DNA of 11,844 nucleotides, taken from contig CAMLRG010000164.1 of assembly GCA_946482335.1 (NCBI GenBank), positions 1-11,844 on the forward strand. The letters run 5' to 3'. Position numbers and translations under genes: made by a program. The DNA comes from an uncultured Duganella sp. (GTDB lineage: Bacteria > Pseudomonadota > Gammaproteobacteria > Burkholderiales > Burkholderiaceae). The notes beneath the pieces were generated by a model. The model was not told where the DNA came from. It saw only the letters and a program-made list of their open reading frames with translations, and did not search any database. Of the stretch, positions 1-9,075 are shown piece after piece (the first letter of the stretch is position 1; each line of letters opens with the position of its first letter).

Positions 1-265
1 CGGCTGGGGCGGCGCCGGCTGCGGCACCGGATGCTTCAACGATCAGCAGCAGCGAGCCTTCAGCGACCTTGTCGCCGACCTTCACCTTGATTTCCTTGAC
101 GACGCCAGCCTGCGACGAAGGGATCTCCATCGATGCCTTGTCCGATTCAACGGTGACCAGCGACTGGTCGACCTTGATCGTGTCGCCGACCTTGACCATC
201 AGTTCGATGACTTCAACTTCCTTGAAGTCGCCGATATCCGGGACTTTCACTTCAACCATGCTCAT
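1..265 (-). CDS. aceF: Dihydrolipoamide acetyltransferase, E2 of pyruvate dehydrogenase (N-terminal part, cut by window edge)
   Basis: E2 carries the acetyl group from E1 on a swinging lipoyl arm and transfers it to CoA, in the cytoplasmic pyruvate dehydrogenase complex. About 88 residues are visible. They form one lipoyl domain: the start [14 protein letters not shown], then the lipoylation motif [10 protein letters not shown] with the modified lysine at residue 43, then the domain end LLLIVEA and the beginning of an Ala/Gly/Pro-rich linker at the window edge. I chose the ATG at 265-263 over the one at 259-257 because a GGAG (277-274) lies 8 nt upstream of it. The gene starts 21 bp after the aceE stop, so it is almost certainly co-transcribed with aceE. 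Betaproteobacterial dihydrolipoyl dehydrogenases can also begin with a lipoyl domain, but the position directly behind aceE makes E2 far more likely. The catalytic domain lies outside the window. Confidence 0.93.
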   Translation of the reverse strand, partial: MSMVEVKVPDIGDFKEVEVIELMVKVGDTIKVDQSLVTVESDKASMEIPSSQAGVVKEIKVKVGDKVAEGSLLLIVEASGAAAGAAPA

Positions 266-286
266 AGTGTTTGCTCCGTCTTCTAT

Positions 287-2998
<2,712 letters not shown>

Positions 2999-3006
2999 GT
3001 AACTAG

Positions 3007-3012
3007 TCTCCT
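3007..3012 (-). promoter_or_regulatory. aceE ribosome binding site
   Basis: AGGAGA lies 8 nt before the aceE ATG and fixes the start at 2998. It sits in a leader that is about 87 nt long if the promoter at 3093-3121 is right. Confidence 0.8.
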
Positions 3013-3092
3013 ATCGATTTGAAGGCGCCCCACCCTGTGTGCTCCGGACGGTGCAGGTGATTATTTACTAAGACTTTGGCTAAGTGTGAAGG

Positions 3093-3121
3093 ATTCTATC
3101 AGCGATTCCGGCATTTTTCAA
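3093..3121 (-). promoter_or_regulatory. Predicted sigma70 promoter of aceE-aceF
   Basis: On the minus strand a -35 box TTGAAA (3121-3116) and a -10 box TAGAAT (3098-3093) are separated by exactly 17 bp. Each box differs from consensus at two positions or fewer. Transcription would start near 3086, giving a leader of about 87 nt ahead of aceE. The call rests on sequence match and spacing only. Confidence 0.65.
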
Positions 3122-3123
3122 AT

Positions 3124-3150
3124 TACGAAAATACTTTTCGTATTATGAAA
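3124..3150. promoter_or_regulatory. Candidate operator: two overlapping palindromes upstream of the aceE promoter
   Basis: TACGAAAA (3124-3131) and TTTTCGTA (3135-3142) form a perfect 8-bp inverted repeat around a 3-bp centre. The right arm is shared with a second palindrome, TTTCGTATTATGAAA (3136-3150), which is symmetric except for one base pair. The result is three half-sites in alternating orientation: TACGAAA, TTTCGTA, TATGAAA. The element ends 2 bp from the -35 box of the aceE promoter, about -38 to -64 from the predicted start. This suggests a transcription factor controlling pyruvate dehydrogenase expression. It does not resemble the E. coli PdhR site (ATTGGT-N3-ACCAAT as I recall it). 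The regulator is not encoded in the window. Confidence 0.55.
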
Positions 3151-3200
3151 TGCGATACGCAATCAAGCATGGCGTTGCAAAAACGACCACGACGCGTAAG

Positions 3201-4103
3201 TCATTTGGCGCGGCAGAATCCGTGGCGCGGATCGAAGGGGTCGAGCCAGAGCTCTTTGCGGGCCAGCAGTGCCGGATCGAGATCCTTGTTCGGCAAATCG
3301 ATGCGGCGGCGGTTGCATAGTTTGGCGCGCCGCAGGTCTCGGCGGTGGCGCTCGAGCACGAAGCGCTCCAGGGTGCCGTCCTTCAGCAAGGATTCCATGC
3401 CGGCGGAAATCCGTTGGTGCAGGCGCGGCAGTTTCGGCGAGACGAAGAACATCGACGGGATATTGTCGTGCAGGACGATGCTGTCTTCGATTGCCAACTG
3501 GGGGTAGGCTTGCTTGCGCTGGTCGTATTCCTGGAAAATTTCGTTGACCCCGCGCGGCAGATAGTCGAAGCGTCCGGCGACCAACATATCGAACAAGCCG
3601 ATGTAATTGCTGCCCGTGACATAGCGGAATCCATTGTCGTGCAGGGAGGCGCGCGTGACCCAGGCAGAGCCGACACCTGCGGTCATCTCCTTCAAGCCAT
3701 CGGGCGGCGCCAGGCTGCGGATCCGTTTTTGCATCCGGCGGTCGATCAGGGCAATGCGCCAGCTTTGCAGGCCCAAGTCGACCGGCACCGGGACGAAAAG
3801 CAGGGACTTGAGCCACTTGGCATCGGCCGGGTAAGCCGTGACGTTGACCATCTTCCCGTCCTTCAGCGCGGCGAGCAGGCGCGGGCGCTCCATATGGGCG
3901 TCGGCATACTCGATGGTATAGGGGCCGAATGCCGGCACCGTGCGCTCCATCACTTGCTGCAGCAGCGCTTTCGAATATTCGCGCCGGAAATCCGCCGGCG
4001 AGGCCGCGCGATCGAAGATCACATGGTCCACCGCCCGCGCATCGAGCACCGCCCAGGCCAGTACCAGCGCCGCCAGGCGGGATATTGTCCGCTTGCTATC
4101 CAT
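3201..4103 (-). CDS. Orphan periplasmic solute-binding-like protein (PBP2-type fold suspected)
   Basis: This 300-residue protein starts with an export signal: basic MDSKR, then a hydrophobic stretch, with likely cleavage after ARA at about residue 24. The rest looks like a type-2 periplasmic binding protein: a first lobe with the segment YTIEYADAHMERPRLLAAL, a crossing region, and a second lobe around GVGSAWVTRASL (143-154) and GRFDYLPRGVNEIF (177-190). A charged C-terminal tail carries two cysteines (263 and 297) that could form a disulfide in the periplasm. No permease or transport ATPase is adjacent, so it may be an orphan sensor or scavenging protein; the ligand is unknown. A TGA in the same frame lies directly before the ATG at 4103, so no earlier start is possible. 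It begins 30 bp after the upstream ATPase gene ends and may share its transcript. The fold call is by recalled pattern, not by search. Confidence 0.72.
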   Translation of the reverse strand: MDSKRTISRLAALVLAWAVLDARAVDHVIFDRAASPADFRREYSKALLQQVMERTVPAFGPYTIEYADAHMERPRLLAALKDGKMVNVTAYPADAKWLKSLLFVPVPVDLGLQSWRIALIDRRMQKRIRSLAPPDGLKEMTAGVGSAWVTRASLHDNGFRYVTGSNYIGLFDMLVAGRFDYLPRGVNEIFQEYDQRKQAYPQLAIEDSIVLHDNIPSMFFVSPKLPRLHQRISAGMESLLKDGTLERFVLERHRRDLRRAKLCNRRRIDLPNKDLDPALLARKELWLDPFDPRHGFCRAK

Positions 4104-4133
4104 TCACCCATCATAGCGCTTACCCGGCCGGTG

Positions 4134-4880
4134 TCACGGCTTGAGCAATGCCTTCAGCCTGCGCCGCGGGTTGGCCATGAAGTCGTGCATGACTTCGTAG
4201 TGTTCGGTGTCCTCATAGGCGCGCTGGCGGATGCCGTCGGGGGTGCAGACGAAGATCGAGGCTTCGGGATAGGCCATCAGGATCGGGGAATGGGTCGCGA
4301 TGACGAACTGGGATCCGGCTTGCACCAACTGGTCGATGCGCTTCAGGGCAGCCAGCTGGCGCTGCGGCGATAGCGCGGCTTCCGGCTCATCGAGGATGTA
4401 CAGGCCCTTGCCGCCGAAACGGTGCTGGAGCAAGGCGAGGAAGGACTCGCCGTGCGATTGCTCGTGCAGCGAGCGGCCGCCATAGGAATCGATGATGCGC
4501 GGGCCGCCGCCGCCCTCGTCCAGCCGCTCGATCTCGGTCGCGACGTTGAAATAGCTTTCCGCACGCAGGAAGTAGCCGTCCTGCGGCTTGCGGGCGCCGC
4601 GCGCCACGCGCAGGTATTCGTGCAGGCATGAGTGCGAGGCCCGCGTGCTGAAGTTGAAATTCTTGCTGCCGCCCTCCGCGTTGAAACCCAGCGCGATGGC
4701 GATCCCTTCCAGCAGGGTCGATTTGCCGGAGCCGTTTTCGCCGACGATGAAGGTCACGGCCGGGTCGAATTCCATGCGCCCGAGGTGGCGCACGGCGGGC
4801 AGGCAGAAGGGGTAGGCCGAGAAGTCGGGCGCCTTGTCGGGGCGCAGCTGGACATCGATCAAGTACTGGGTGGAGATCAT
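4134..4880 (-). CDS. AAA/ABC-like predicted ATPase, single small domain
   Basis: This 248-residue cytosolic ATPase has the motif order of an ABC-type nucleotide-binding domain: Walker A GENGSGKST (47-55), a signature-like SHGES (142-146), Walker B YILDEPEAAL (161-170) with the catalytic glutamate at 165, and a switch histidine in ATHSPI (H197). It resembles the RecF/SMC-like predicted ATPases grouped as AAA_21 or COG3910. It has no membrane segment and no long coiled coil, and is therefore unlikely to be a transporter subunit. The substrate or partner is unknown. The start at 4880 (MISTQYLIDVQL) has no clear Shine-Dalgarno sequence. A promoter-like pair upstream would place the transcript start within a few bases of the ATG. 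The gene is divergent from folD and is followed 30 bp later by the binding-protein gene. A role in DNA repair or RNA/protein remodelling would be a guess. Confidence 0.85.
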   Translation of the reverse strand: MISTQYLIDVQLRPDKAPDFSAYPFCLPAVRHLGRMEFDPAVTFIVGENGSGKSTLLEGIAIALGFNAEGGSKNFNFSTRASHSCLHEYLRVARGARKPQDGYFLRAESYFNVATEIERLDEGGGGPRIIDSYGGRSLHEQSHGESFLALLQHRFGGKGLYILDEPEAALSPQRQLAALKRIDQLVQAGSQFVIATHSPILMAYPEASIFVCTPDGIRQRAYEDTEHYEVMHDFMANPRRRLKALLKP

Positions 4881-4889
4881 TTGTTGTCA

Positions 4890-4918
4890 ATCTTACAAAC
4901 ATACCCGGAGCATTACAA
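4890..4918 (-). promoter_or_regulatory. Possible promoter of the ATPase gene, implying a leaderless mRNA
   Basis: On the minus strand TTGTAA (4918-4913) and TAAGAT (4895-4890) are 17 bp apart. Transcription would start near 4883, only about 3 nt before the ATG at 4880. That would fit the lack of a ribosome binding site in front of this gene. Both boxes are imperfect. Confidence 0.4.
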
Positions 4919-4931
4919 GCGCGCCAGCCTT

Positions 4932-4937
4932 TATAAT
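4932..4937 (+). promoter_or_regulatory. -10 box of the folD promoter
   Basis: A perfect TATAAT lies 32 bp before the folD ATG, giving a leader of about 26 nt. No good -35 hexamer is seen at 16-18 bp upstream (the 17-bp position reads AGCATT), so the promoter may be weak or need an activator. It overlaps the region from which the divergent ATPase promoter would fire. Confidence 0.5.
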
Positions 4938-4969
4938 GGCAGCTTTCCATCCCACCAATCGAAGCAACC

Positions 4970-5815
4970 ATGTCTGCACAACTGATCGACGGAGTAGCGC
5001 TCTCCCAAAAACTGCGCGCCGAAATCGCTTCCCGCGCCGCCGCACTGACCGCCAAGGGCAAACAGCCCGGCCTGGCCGTGATCCTGGTCGGCGACGACCC
5101 GGCCAGCCACGTGTACGTGCGCAACAAGGTCAAGGCTTGCGAAGATGCCGGCATCCGTTCCGTGAAAGAGCAGTACGCGGCTGACATGACCGAGCAGGCA
5201 CTGCTCGAGCGCATCGCCACCTTGAACGCCGATCCGAGCATCCATGGCATCCTGGTGCAGATGCCGCTGCCCAAGCATATCGATCCGCACAAGGTGATCG
5301 AAGCGATTGCCACCACCAAGGACGTGGACGGCTACTCGGTGCTGAGCGCGGGCGAACTGATGACCGGCCTGGAAGGTTTCCGTCCCTGCACGCCATACGG
5401 CTGCATGAAGCTGATCGAGTCGACCGGTGTCAGCCTGAAAGGCAAGCACGCAGTCGTGATCGGGCGCTCGAATACCGTCGGCAAGCCGATGGGGCTGCTG
5501 CTCTTGCAAGCCAATGCTACCGTCACCATCTGCCATAGCGGAACGGCGGATCTGGGTTACCACACCCGCCAGGCGGACATCGTGGTGGCGGCAACGGGCC
5601 GACGCAATACCCTGACTGCTGATATGGTAAAGCCGGGCGCCATCGTGATCGACGTGGGTATCAACCGCGATGAGAACGGCAAGCTGTGCGGCGACGTGGA
5701 TTTTGCGGGCATCAAGGAAGTCGCCTCGCACATCACGCCGGTGCCGGGGGGCGTGGGGCCGATGACCATTACCATGCTGTTGATGAATACGATCGAGTCG
5801 GCGGAACGCGCTTAA
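4970..5815 (+). CDS. folD: Bifunctional methylenetetrahydrofolate dehydrogenase / methenyltetrahydrofolate cyclohydrolase
   Basis: FolD interconverts 5,10-methylene-, 5,10-methenyl- and 10-formyl-tetrahydrofolate using NADP, supplying one-carbon units for purines and formyl-Met-tRNA in the cytosol. It has 281 residues, the usual length. The catalytic Tyr-x3-Lys motif is visible in [12 protein letters not shown], with Y49 and K53. The substrate-site segments VQMPLP (96-101) and KDVDGY (117-122) follow, then RPCTPYG, the nucleotide-binding GRSNTVGKP (165-173) and the C-terminal PGGVGPMT (259-266). The ATG at 4970 has only a weak Shine-Dalgarno sequence (GAAG), but the N-terminus MSAQLIDG matches the family. 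It is divergent from the ATPase gene and followed by two hairpin repeats and then prlC. No abnormality is seen. Confidence 0.98.
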   Translation: MSAQLIDGVALSQKLRAEIASRAAALTAKGKQPGLAVILVGDDPASHVYVRNKVKACEDAGIRSVKEQYAADMTEQALLERIATLNADPSIHGILVQMPLPKHIDPHKVIEAIATTKDVDGYSVLSAGELMTGLEGFRPCTPYGCMKLIESTGVSLKGKHAVVIGRSNTVGKPMGLLLLQANATVTICHSGTADLGYHTRQADIVVAATGRRNTLTADMVKPGAIVIDVGINRDENGKLCGDVDFAGIKEVASHITPVPGGVGPMTITMLLMNTIESAERA

Positions 5816-5828
5816 AACCGGTAGACCG

Positions 5829-5853
5829 GTGCCTGACCCGCAGGGTCAGGCAC
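5829..5853. repeat. REP-like hairpin, copy 1
   Basis: Arms GTGCCTGACCC (5829-5839) and GGGTCAGGCAC (5843-5853) are perfectly complementary around a GCA loop. It begins 14 bp after the folD stop. There is no T-run behind it, so a repetitive extragenic palindrome or transcript-stabilising hairpin is more likely than a simple terminator. As I recall, similar GTGCCTG/CAGGCAC hairpins are common between genes in Oxalobacteraceae. Confidence 0.75.
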
Positions 5854-5880
5854 CTTCCAGGCCAGCGGCCGCCGCGTACC

Positions 5881-5907
5881 AGTGCCTGTCCCTGCGGGCC
5901 AGGCACT
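5881..5907. repeat. REP-like hairpin, copy 2, inverted relative to copy 1
   Basis: Arms AGTGCCTGTCCC (5881-5892) and GGGCCAGGCACT (5896-5907) pair with one T-C mismatch around a TGC loop. Over the 25-bp core it matches the reverse complement of copy 1 at 23 positions, so the two copies are inverted to each other, as in a BIME. The sequence GCTTTTA follows, which could give weak termination, but prlC begins only 25 bp further on. Confidence 0.75.
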
Positions 5908-5920
5908 GCTTTTACGGTTT

Positions 5921-5926
5921 AAGGAG
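5921..5926 (+). promoter_or_regulatory. prlC ribosome binding site
   Basis: AAGGAG lies 6 nt before the ATG at 5933. It decides this start against the longer in-frame opening at 5882, which would put hairpin copy 2 inside the coding region. Confidence 0.85.
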
Positions 5927-5932
5927 TTAAAC

Positions 5933-8005
5933 ATGACTGACAACCCATTGCTGGACTTTAGCGGCTTGCCGCGTTTCGATGCGATCAAGCCCGAACACGT
6001 CACTCCAGCGATCGAGCAGCTGCTGGAGAAGAACCGCGCCGCCGTGGCGCAGCTGGAAGCCCCCAGCGACAAGGTGACCTGGGATAACTTCGTCACCCCG
6101 CTGGAAAACGCCACCGAGCTGCTGGGCCGCGCCTGGGGCATCGTCAGTCACCTCAACAACGTCATGGACACGCCGGAGCTGCGCGCCACCTACAACGAGA
6201 ACCTGCCGAAAGTGACCGAATTCTGGACCGCCCTGGCCCAGAACGAAGCCCTGTTCGCCAAATACAAGGCGCTGCGTGCCAGCGCGGAATTCGCCTCGCT
6301 GTCGCCGGCGCGCCAGCGCATCATCGACAATGCGATCCGCGACTTCCGCATGGGCGGCGCCGAACTGCCGGCCGACAAGAAGGAACGCTTCGCCGCCATC
6401 CAGGAAGAACATGCCGCCACCAGCACCCGCTTCAGCGAAAACGTGCTGGATGCGACCAACGACTGGAAGCTGCTGGTAGAGGATGAATCGGAGCTGCGCG
6501 GCCTGCCCGACGATTCCAAGGCCGCCGCCAGGGCGCTGGCCGAGAAGGAAGGCAAGCAAGGCTGGATGTTCACCCTGCACTTCCCTTCCTACTACCCGAT
6601 CCTGCAATTCGCCGACAACCGCGCCCTGCGCGAAAAGGTTTACCGCGCCAACGCCACCAAGGCGTCCGAGCTGGGCGACGCCTTCAGCAAGCGCGAAGAC
6701 TGGGACAACACCGGCAATATCGTCACCCTGCTGAAACTGCGCGCGGAAGAAGCCCAGCTCCTGGGCTACAGGAACTTCGCCGAAGTGTCGCTGGTGCCGA
6801 AGATGGCCAAGTCGCCGGAACAGGTGATCGAATTCCTGCAAGACCTGGCCAAGCGCGCCCGCCCGTTCGCCGAAAAGGACCTGGCCGAACTGCAAGCCTA
6901 CGCCAGCAAGGAACTGGGCATCAATGACCTGCAGTCGTGGGACCTGCCCTACGCTTCCGAAAAACTGCAACAGCACCTGTATTCCTTCTCGGCGCAGGAA
7001 GTGAAGCAATACTTCCCCGAGCACAAAGTCATCGACGGCCTGTTCAAGCTGGTGCAGACCCTGTTCGGGGTGACCATCCAGCCGGACAGTGCCCCGGTAT
7101 GGCACAAGGACGTGCGCTTCTTCCGCATCGAGCGCGATGGAAAGCTGGTCGGCCAGTTCTACCTCGACCTGTATGCGCGCGAAGGCAAGAGCGGCGGCGC
7201 CTGGATGGACGATGCGCGCGGCCGCCGCATGAAGAATGGCGAGCTGCAAACCCCGGTCGCCTACCTGACCTGCAATTTCACCGAGCCGCTGGAAGTGGAC
7301 GGCCAGCTGCAGCCGTCACTGTTCACGCACGACGAAGTGATCACCCTGTTCCACGAATTCGGCCACGGCTTGCACCATATGCTGACCCAGGTCGAGGAAC
7401 TGGCCGTATCCGGCATTTCCGGCGTGGAGTGGGATGCGGTGGAACTGCCGTCGCAGTTCATGGAGAACTTCTGCTGGGAATGGGATGTGCTGAGCCACAT
7501 GAGCGGCCATGTGAAGAGCGGCTTGCCGCTGCCGCGCGCCCTGTACGACCGCATGCTGGCGGCGAAGAACTTCCAGTCCGGCCTGCAGACCCTGCGCCAG
7601 GTGGAGTTCGCCCTGCTCGACATGCTGCTGCACTATGAATTCCTGCCGGGCGGCGCGAAATCGGTGCAGGACGTGATCGACGACGTGCGCCGCAAGTTCG
7701 CCGTGATCATCCCGCCAAGCTTCAACCGCTTCCAGCATGCGTTCAGCCACATCTTTGCCGGCGGCTACGCGGCGGGCTACTATAGCTACAAGTGGGCGGA
7801 AGTGCTGTCCGCCGATGCCTACGCGGCCTTCGAGGAAGCGGCGGCGCTGGACGGCGGCAAACTGTCCACCGACACCGGCAAACGCTTCCAGCAGGAGATC
7901 CTGGCCGTCGGCGGCTCGCGCCCGGCATTGGAATCGTTCACCGCCTTCCGCGGCCGCGAGCCGACCATCGACGCCTTGCTGCGCCACAGCGGCATGGCGG
8001 CTTAA
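5933..8005 (+). CDS. prlC: Oligopeptidase A (M3 family zinc metallopeptidase)
   Basis: PrlC is a cytosolic zinc endopeptidase that degrades short peptides, including cleaved signal peptides. With this start it has 690 residues against about 680 in E. coli. The N-terminus NPLLDFSGLPRFD and the helical first half are typical of the family. The zinc site is complete: HEFGH at 474-478 gives two histidine ligands and the catalytic glutamate 475, and the third ligand is probably E504 in the segment VELPSQFMENF. The C-terminal segment with AGGYAAGYYSYKWAEVLSAD is also typical. It is preceded by a strong AAGGAG and by the inverted hairpin pair after folD. Its stop is 10 bp from the next gene, whose ribosome binding site overlaps the prlC stop, so the two are probably co-transcribed. 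No defect is seen. Confidence 0.97.
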   Translation: MTDNPLLDFSGLPRFDAIKPEHVTPAIEQLLEKNRAAVAQLEAPSDKVTWDNFVTPLENATELLGRAWGIVSHLNNVMDTPELRATYNENLPKVTEFWTALAQNEALFAKYKALRASAEFASLSPARQRIIDNAIRDFRMGGAELPADKKERFAAIQEEHAATSTRFSENVLDATNDWKLLVEDESELRGLPDDSKAAARALAEKEGKQGWMFTLHFPSYYPILQFADNRALREKVYRANATKASELGDAFSKREDWDNTGNIVTLLKLRAEEAQLLGYRNFAEVSLVPKMAKSPEQVIEFLQDLAKRARPFAEKDLAELQAYASKELGINDLQSWDLPYASEKLQQHLYSFSAQEVKQYFPEHKVIDGLFKLVQTLFGVTIQPDSAPVWHKDVRFFRIERDGKLVGQFYLDLYAREGKSGGAWMDDARGRRMKNGELQTPVAYLTCNFTEPLEVDGQLQPSLFTHDEVITLFHEFGHGLHHMLTQVEELAVSGISGVEWDAVELPSQFMENFCWEWDVLSHMSGHVKSGLPLPRALYDRMLAAKNFQSGLQTLRQVEFALLDMLLHYEFLPGGAKSVQDVIDDVRRKFAVIIPPSFNRFQHAFSHIFAGGYAAGYYSYKWAEVLSADAYAAFEEAAALDGGKLSTDTGKRFQQEILAVGGSRPALESFTAFRGREPTIDALLRHSGMAA

Positions 8006-8010
8006 AGGAG
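8004..8010 (+). promoter_or_regulatory. Ribosome binding site overlapping the prlC stop
   Basis: AAAGGAG begins inside the prlC TAA and sits 5 nt before the ATG at 8016. It selects this start for the glutaredoxin fusion over in-frame starts inside prlC, and suggests coupled translation. Confidence 0.8.
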
Positions 8011-8015
8011 TGAGC

Positions 8016-8645
8016 ATGAAACGCGCTGCCCTGCTTTTGCTGCTGCTGACTGCCAGCGCGGCGCACGCCCAGATGTACAAGTGGAAGGACGACAAGGGCG
8101 TCACCCACTTTACCGATACCCCGCCGCCGGCCAGCGCCAGGAAGGCGGAGGTGAAGAATTACAACACGTCCGGCAGCGGCAGCGTCGAGCTGCCGGCCGA
8201 GCTGGCGGAAGCGGTACGCACGCGGCCCGTGGTGCTGTATACGGCTGCCGGCTGTACCGGCTGCGACATGGGGCGCAAGCTGCTGGCCGAACGCGGCATC
8301 CCCTACCGTGAAAAGACGGTGGCCAGCACTGCCGACGATGAAGCGCTGAAAAAGGCCGGCAGCGACGGCCAGGTGCCCTTGCTGCTGGTGGGCCGCACGC
8401 GCCAGCTCGGCTTTGAACAGGAAGCCTGGGATGCCGCGCTGACCGCCGCCGGTTACCCGACCGTCAAGATGCTGCCGCCGGGTTATTCCAATCCGGCGCC
8501 CGCCCCGGCAGCGCCGCCGCCCCCGCCGACCTTGGAGGAGCAAGCGCGCGCCAAGGCGGAAGCCGATGCCGTGGCGGCTGCGGAAGAAAAGGCGCGCCGC
8601 GATCGCGACACCCCGGCCAACGCACCACCGAATTTCCGTTTTTGA
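8016..8645 (+). CDS. Exported DUF4124-glutaredoxin fusion protein
   Basis: This 209-residue protein has three parts. A signal peptide (MKRAALLLLLLTASAAHA, cleavage after about 18) leads into a DUF4124-like segment QMYKWKDDKGVTHFTDTPPP (19-38). A glutaredoxin/thioredoxin-like domain runs from about 70 to 148, with PVVLYTAAGCTGC giving a CxxC at C80 and C83 and a cis-proline at QVPLL (P121). A low-complexity tail follows: Pro/Ala-rich at 160-172, then a charged, probably helical stretch. The predicted place of action is the periplasm, where it would exchange thiols and disulfides with unknown partners. A classical glutaredoxin is cytosolic and reduced by glutathione, so its electron source here is unclear. 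It lies between prlC and holC with gaps of 10 and 4 bp. Domain calls rest on recognised motifs. Confidence 0.87.
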   Translation: MKRAALLLLLLTASAAHAQMYKWKDDKGVTHFTDTPPPASARKAEVKNYNTSGSGSVELPAELAEAVRTRPVVLYTAAGCTGCDMGRKLLAERGIPYREKTVASTADDEALKKAGSDGQVPLLLVGRTRQLGFEQEAWDAALTAAGYPTVKMLPPGYSNPAPAPAAPPPPPTLEEQARAKAEADAVAAAEEKARRDRDTPANAPPNFRF

Positions 8646-8649
8646 ACCA

Positions 8650-9072
8650 ATGACCCAGATCGATTTCCACAGCGGCGTGCCGGACAAGGTCGCCTACGCC
8701 TGCCGCCTTCTGCGCAAAGCCTACGCCAGCACGCCGCGCATCGTCGTCATGACCGAGGATGCCGCCCAGCTGGAGCAGCTGGACAAGGCACTGTGGACGT
8801 TTTCCGCCACCGACTTCCTGCCGCATGCCCACGCCAACGACCCGCTGGCGCCGGATTCGGCCATCGTGCTGGCCGACAGCGATGCCACCGAATTGCCGGA
8901 AGCCGGGCTGCTGGTCAACCTGTCGCGCCGCTCGCCGGCGCAGTTTGAGGCTTTTCCGCGACTGATCGAAGTCATTTCTTCCGACGAGGAGGATGCGGCG
9001 GCGGGCCGCCTGCGTTATGCTGCCTATAAACGACAGGATTTCCCGCTCAAACATCTCACCGTAGGCAAGTAA
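8650..9072 (+). CDS. holC: DNA polymerase III subunit chi
   Basis: Chi links the clamp-loader to single-strand binding protein through its partner psi at the replication fork. The 140-residue product begins MTQIDFHSGVPDKVAYACRL, the usual opening of the family, followed by TEDAAQLEQLDKALWTF, DFLPHAH and PIVL-like AIVLADSD, and ends with a short charged tail. E. coli HolC has 147 residues. I chose the ATG at 8650 because the family pattern begins there and the earlier in-frame ATG at 8566 would overlap the previous gene by 80 bases. No clear Shine-Dalgarno sequence is seen; the start lies 4 bp after the stop of the fusion gene, so translation is probably coupled. In many proteobacteria holC follows pepA, which is not found here. 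Confidence 0.93.
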   Translation: MTQIDFHSGVPDKVAYACRLLRKAYASTPRIVVMTEDAAQLEQLDKALWTFSATDFLPHAHANDPLAPDSAIVLADSDATELPEAGLLVNLSRRSPAQFEAFPRLIEVISSDEEDAAAGRLRYAAYKRQDFPLKHLTVGK

Positions 9073-9075
9073 TCG

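Noticed and set aside
3076..3507. A 143-codon plus-strand open frame starting in the aceE upstream region.
   Set aside because: Most of it is antisense to the binding-protein gene. Its product is Ser/Arg-rich, and its first part runs through the predicted promoter and operator of aceE.
5829..5853. The first hairpin after folD as a rho-independent terminator.
   Set aside because: No T-run follows it, and the same hairpin recurs inverted nearby, which points to a repeat element.
5829..5907. The two hairpins as a short CRISPR array.
   Set aside because: Only two copies, inverted to each other, each self-complementary over its whole length, and no cas genes nearby.
5882..5932. A longer N-terminus for prlC starting at 5882.
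   Set aside because: It would encode the second hairpin repeat, has no ribosome binding site, and extends beyond the usual family start. The AAGGAG at 5921 supports 5933.
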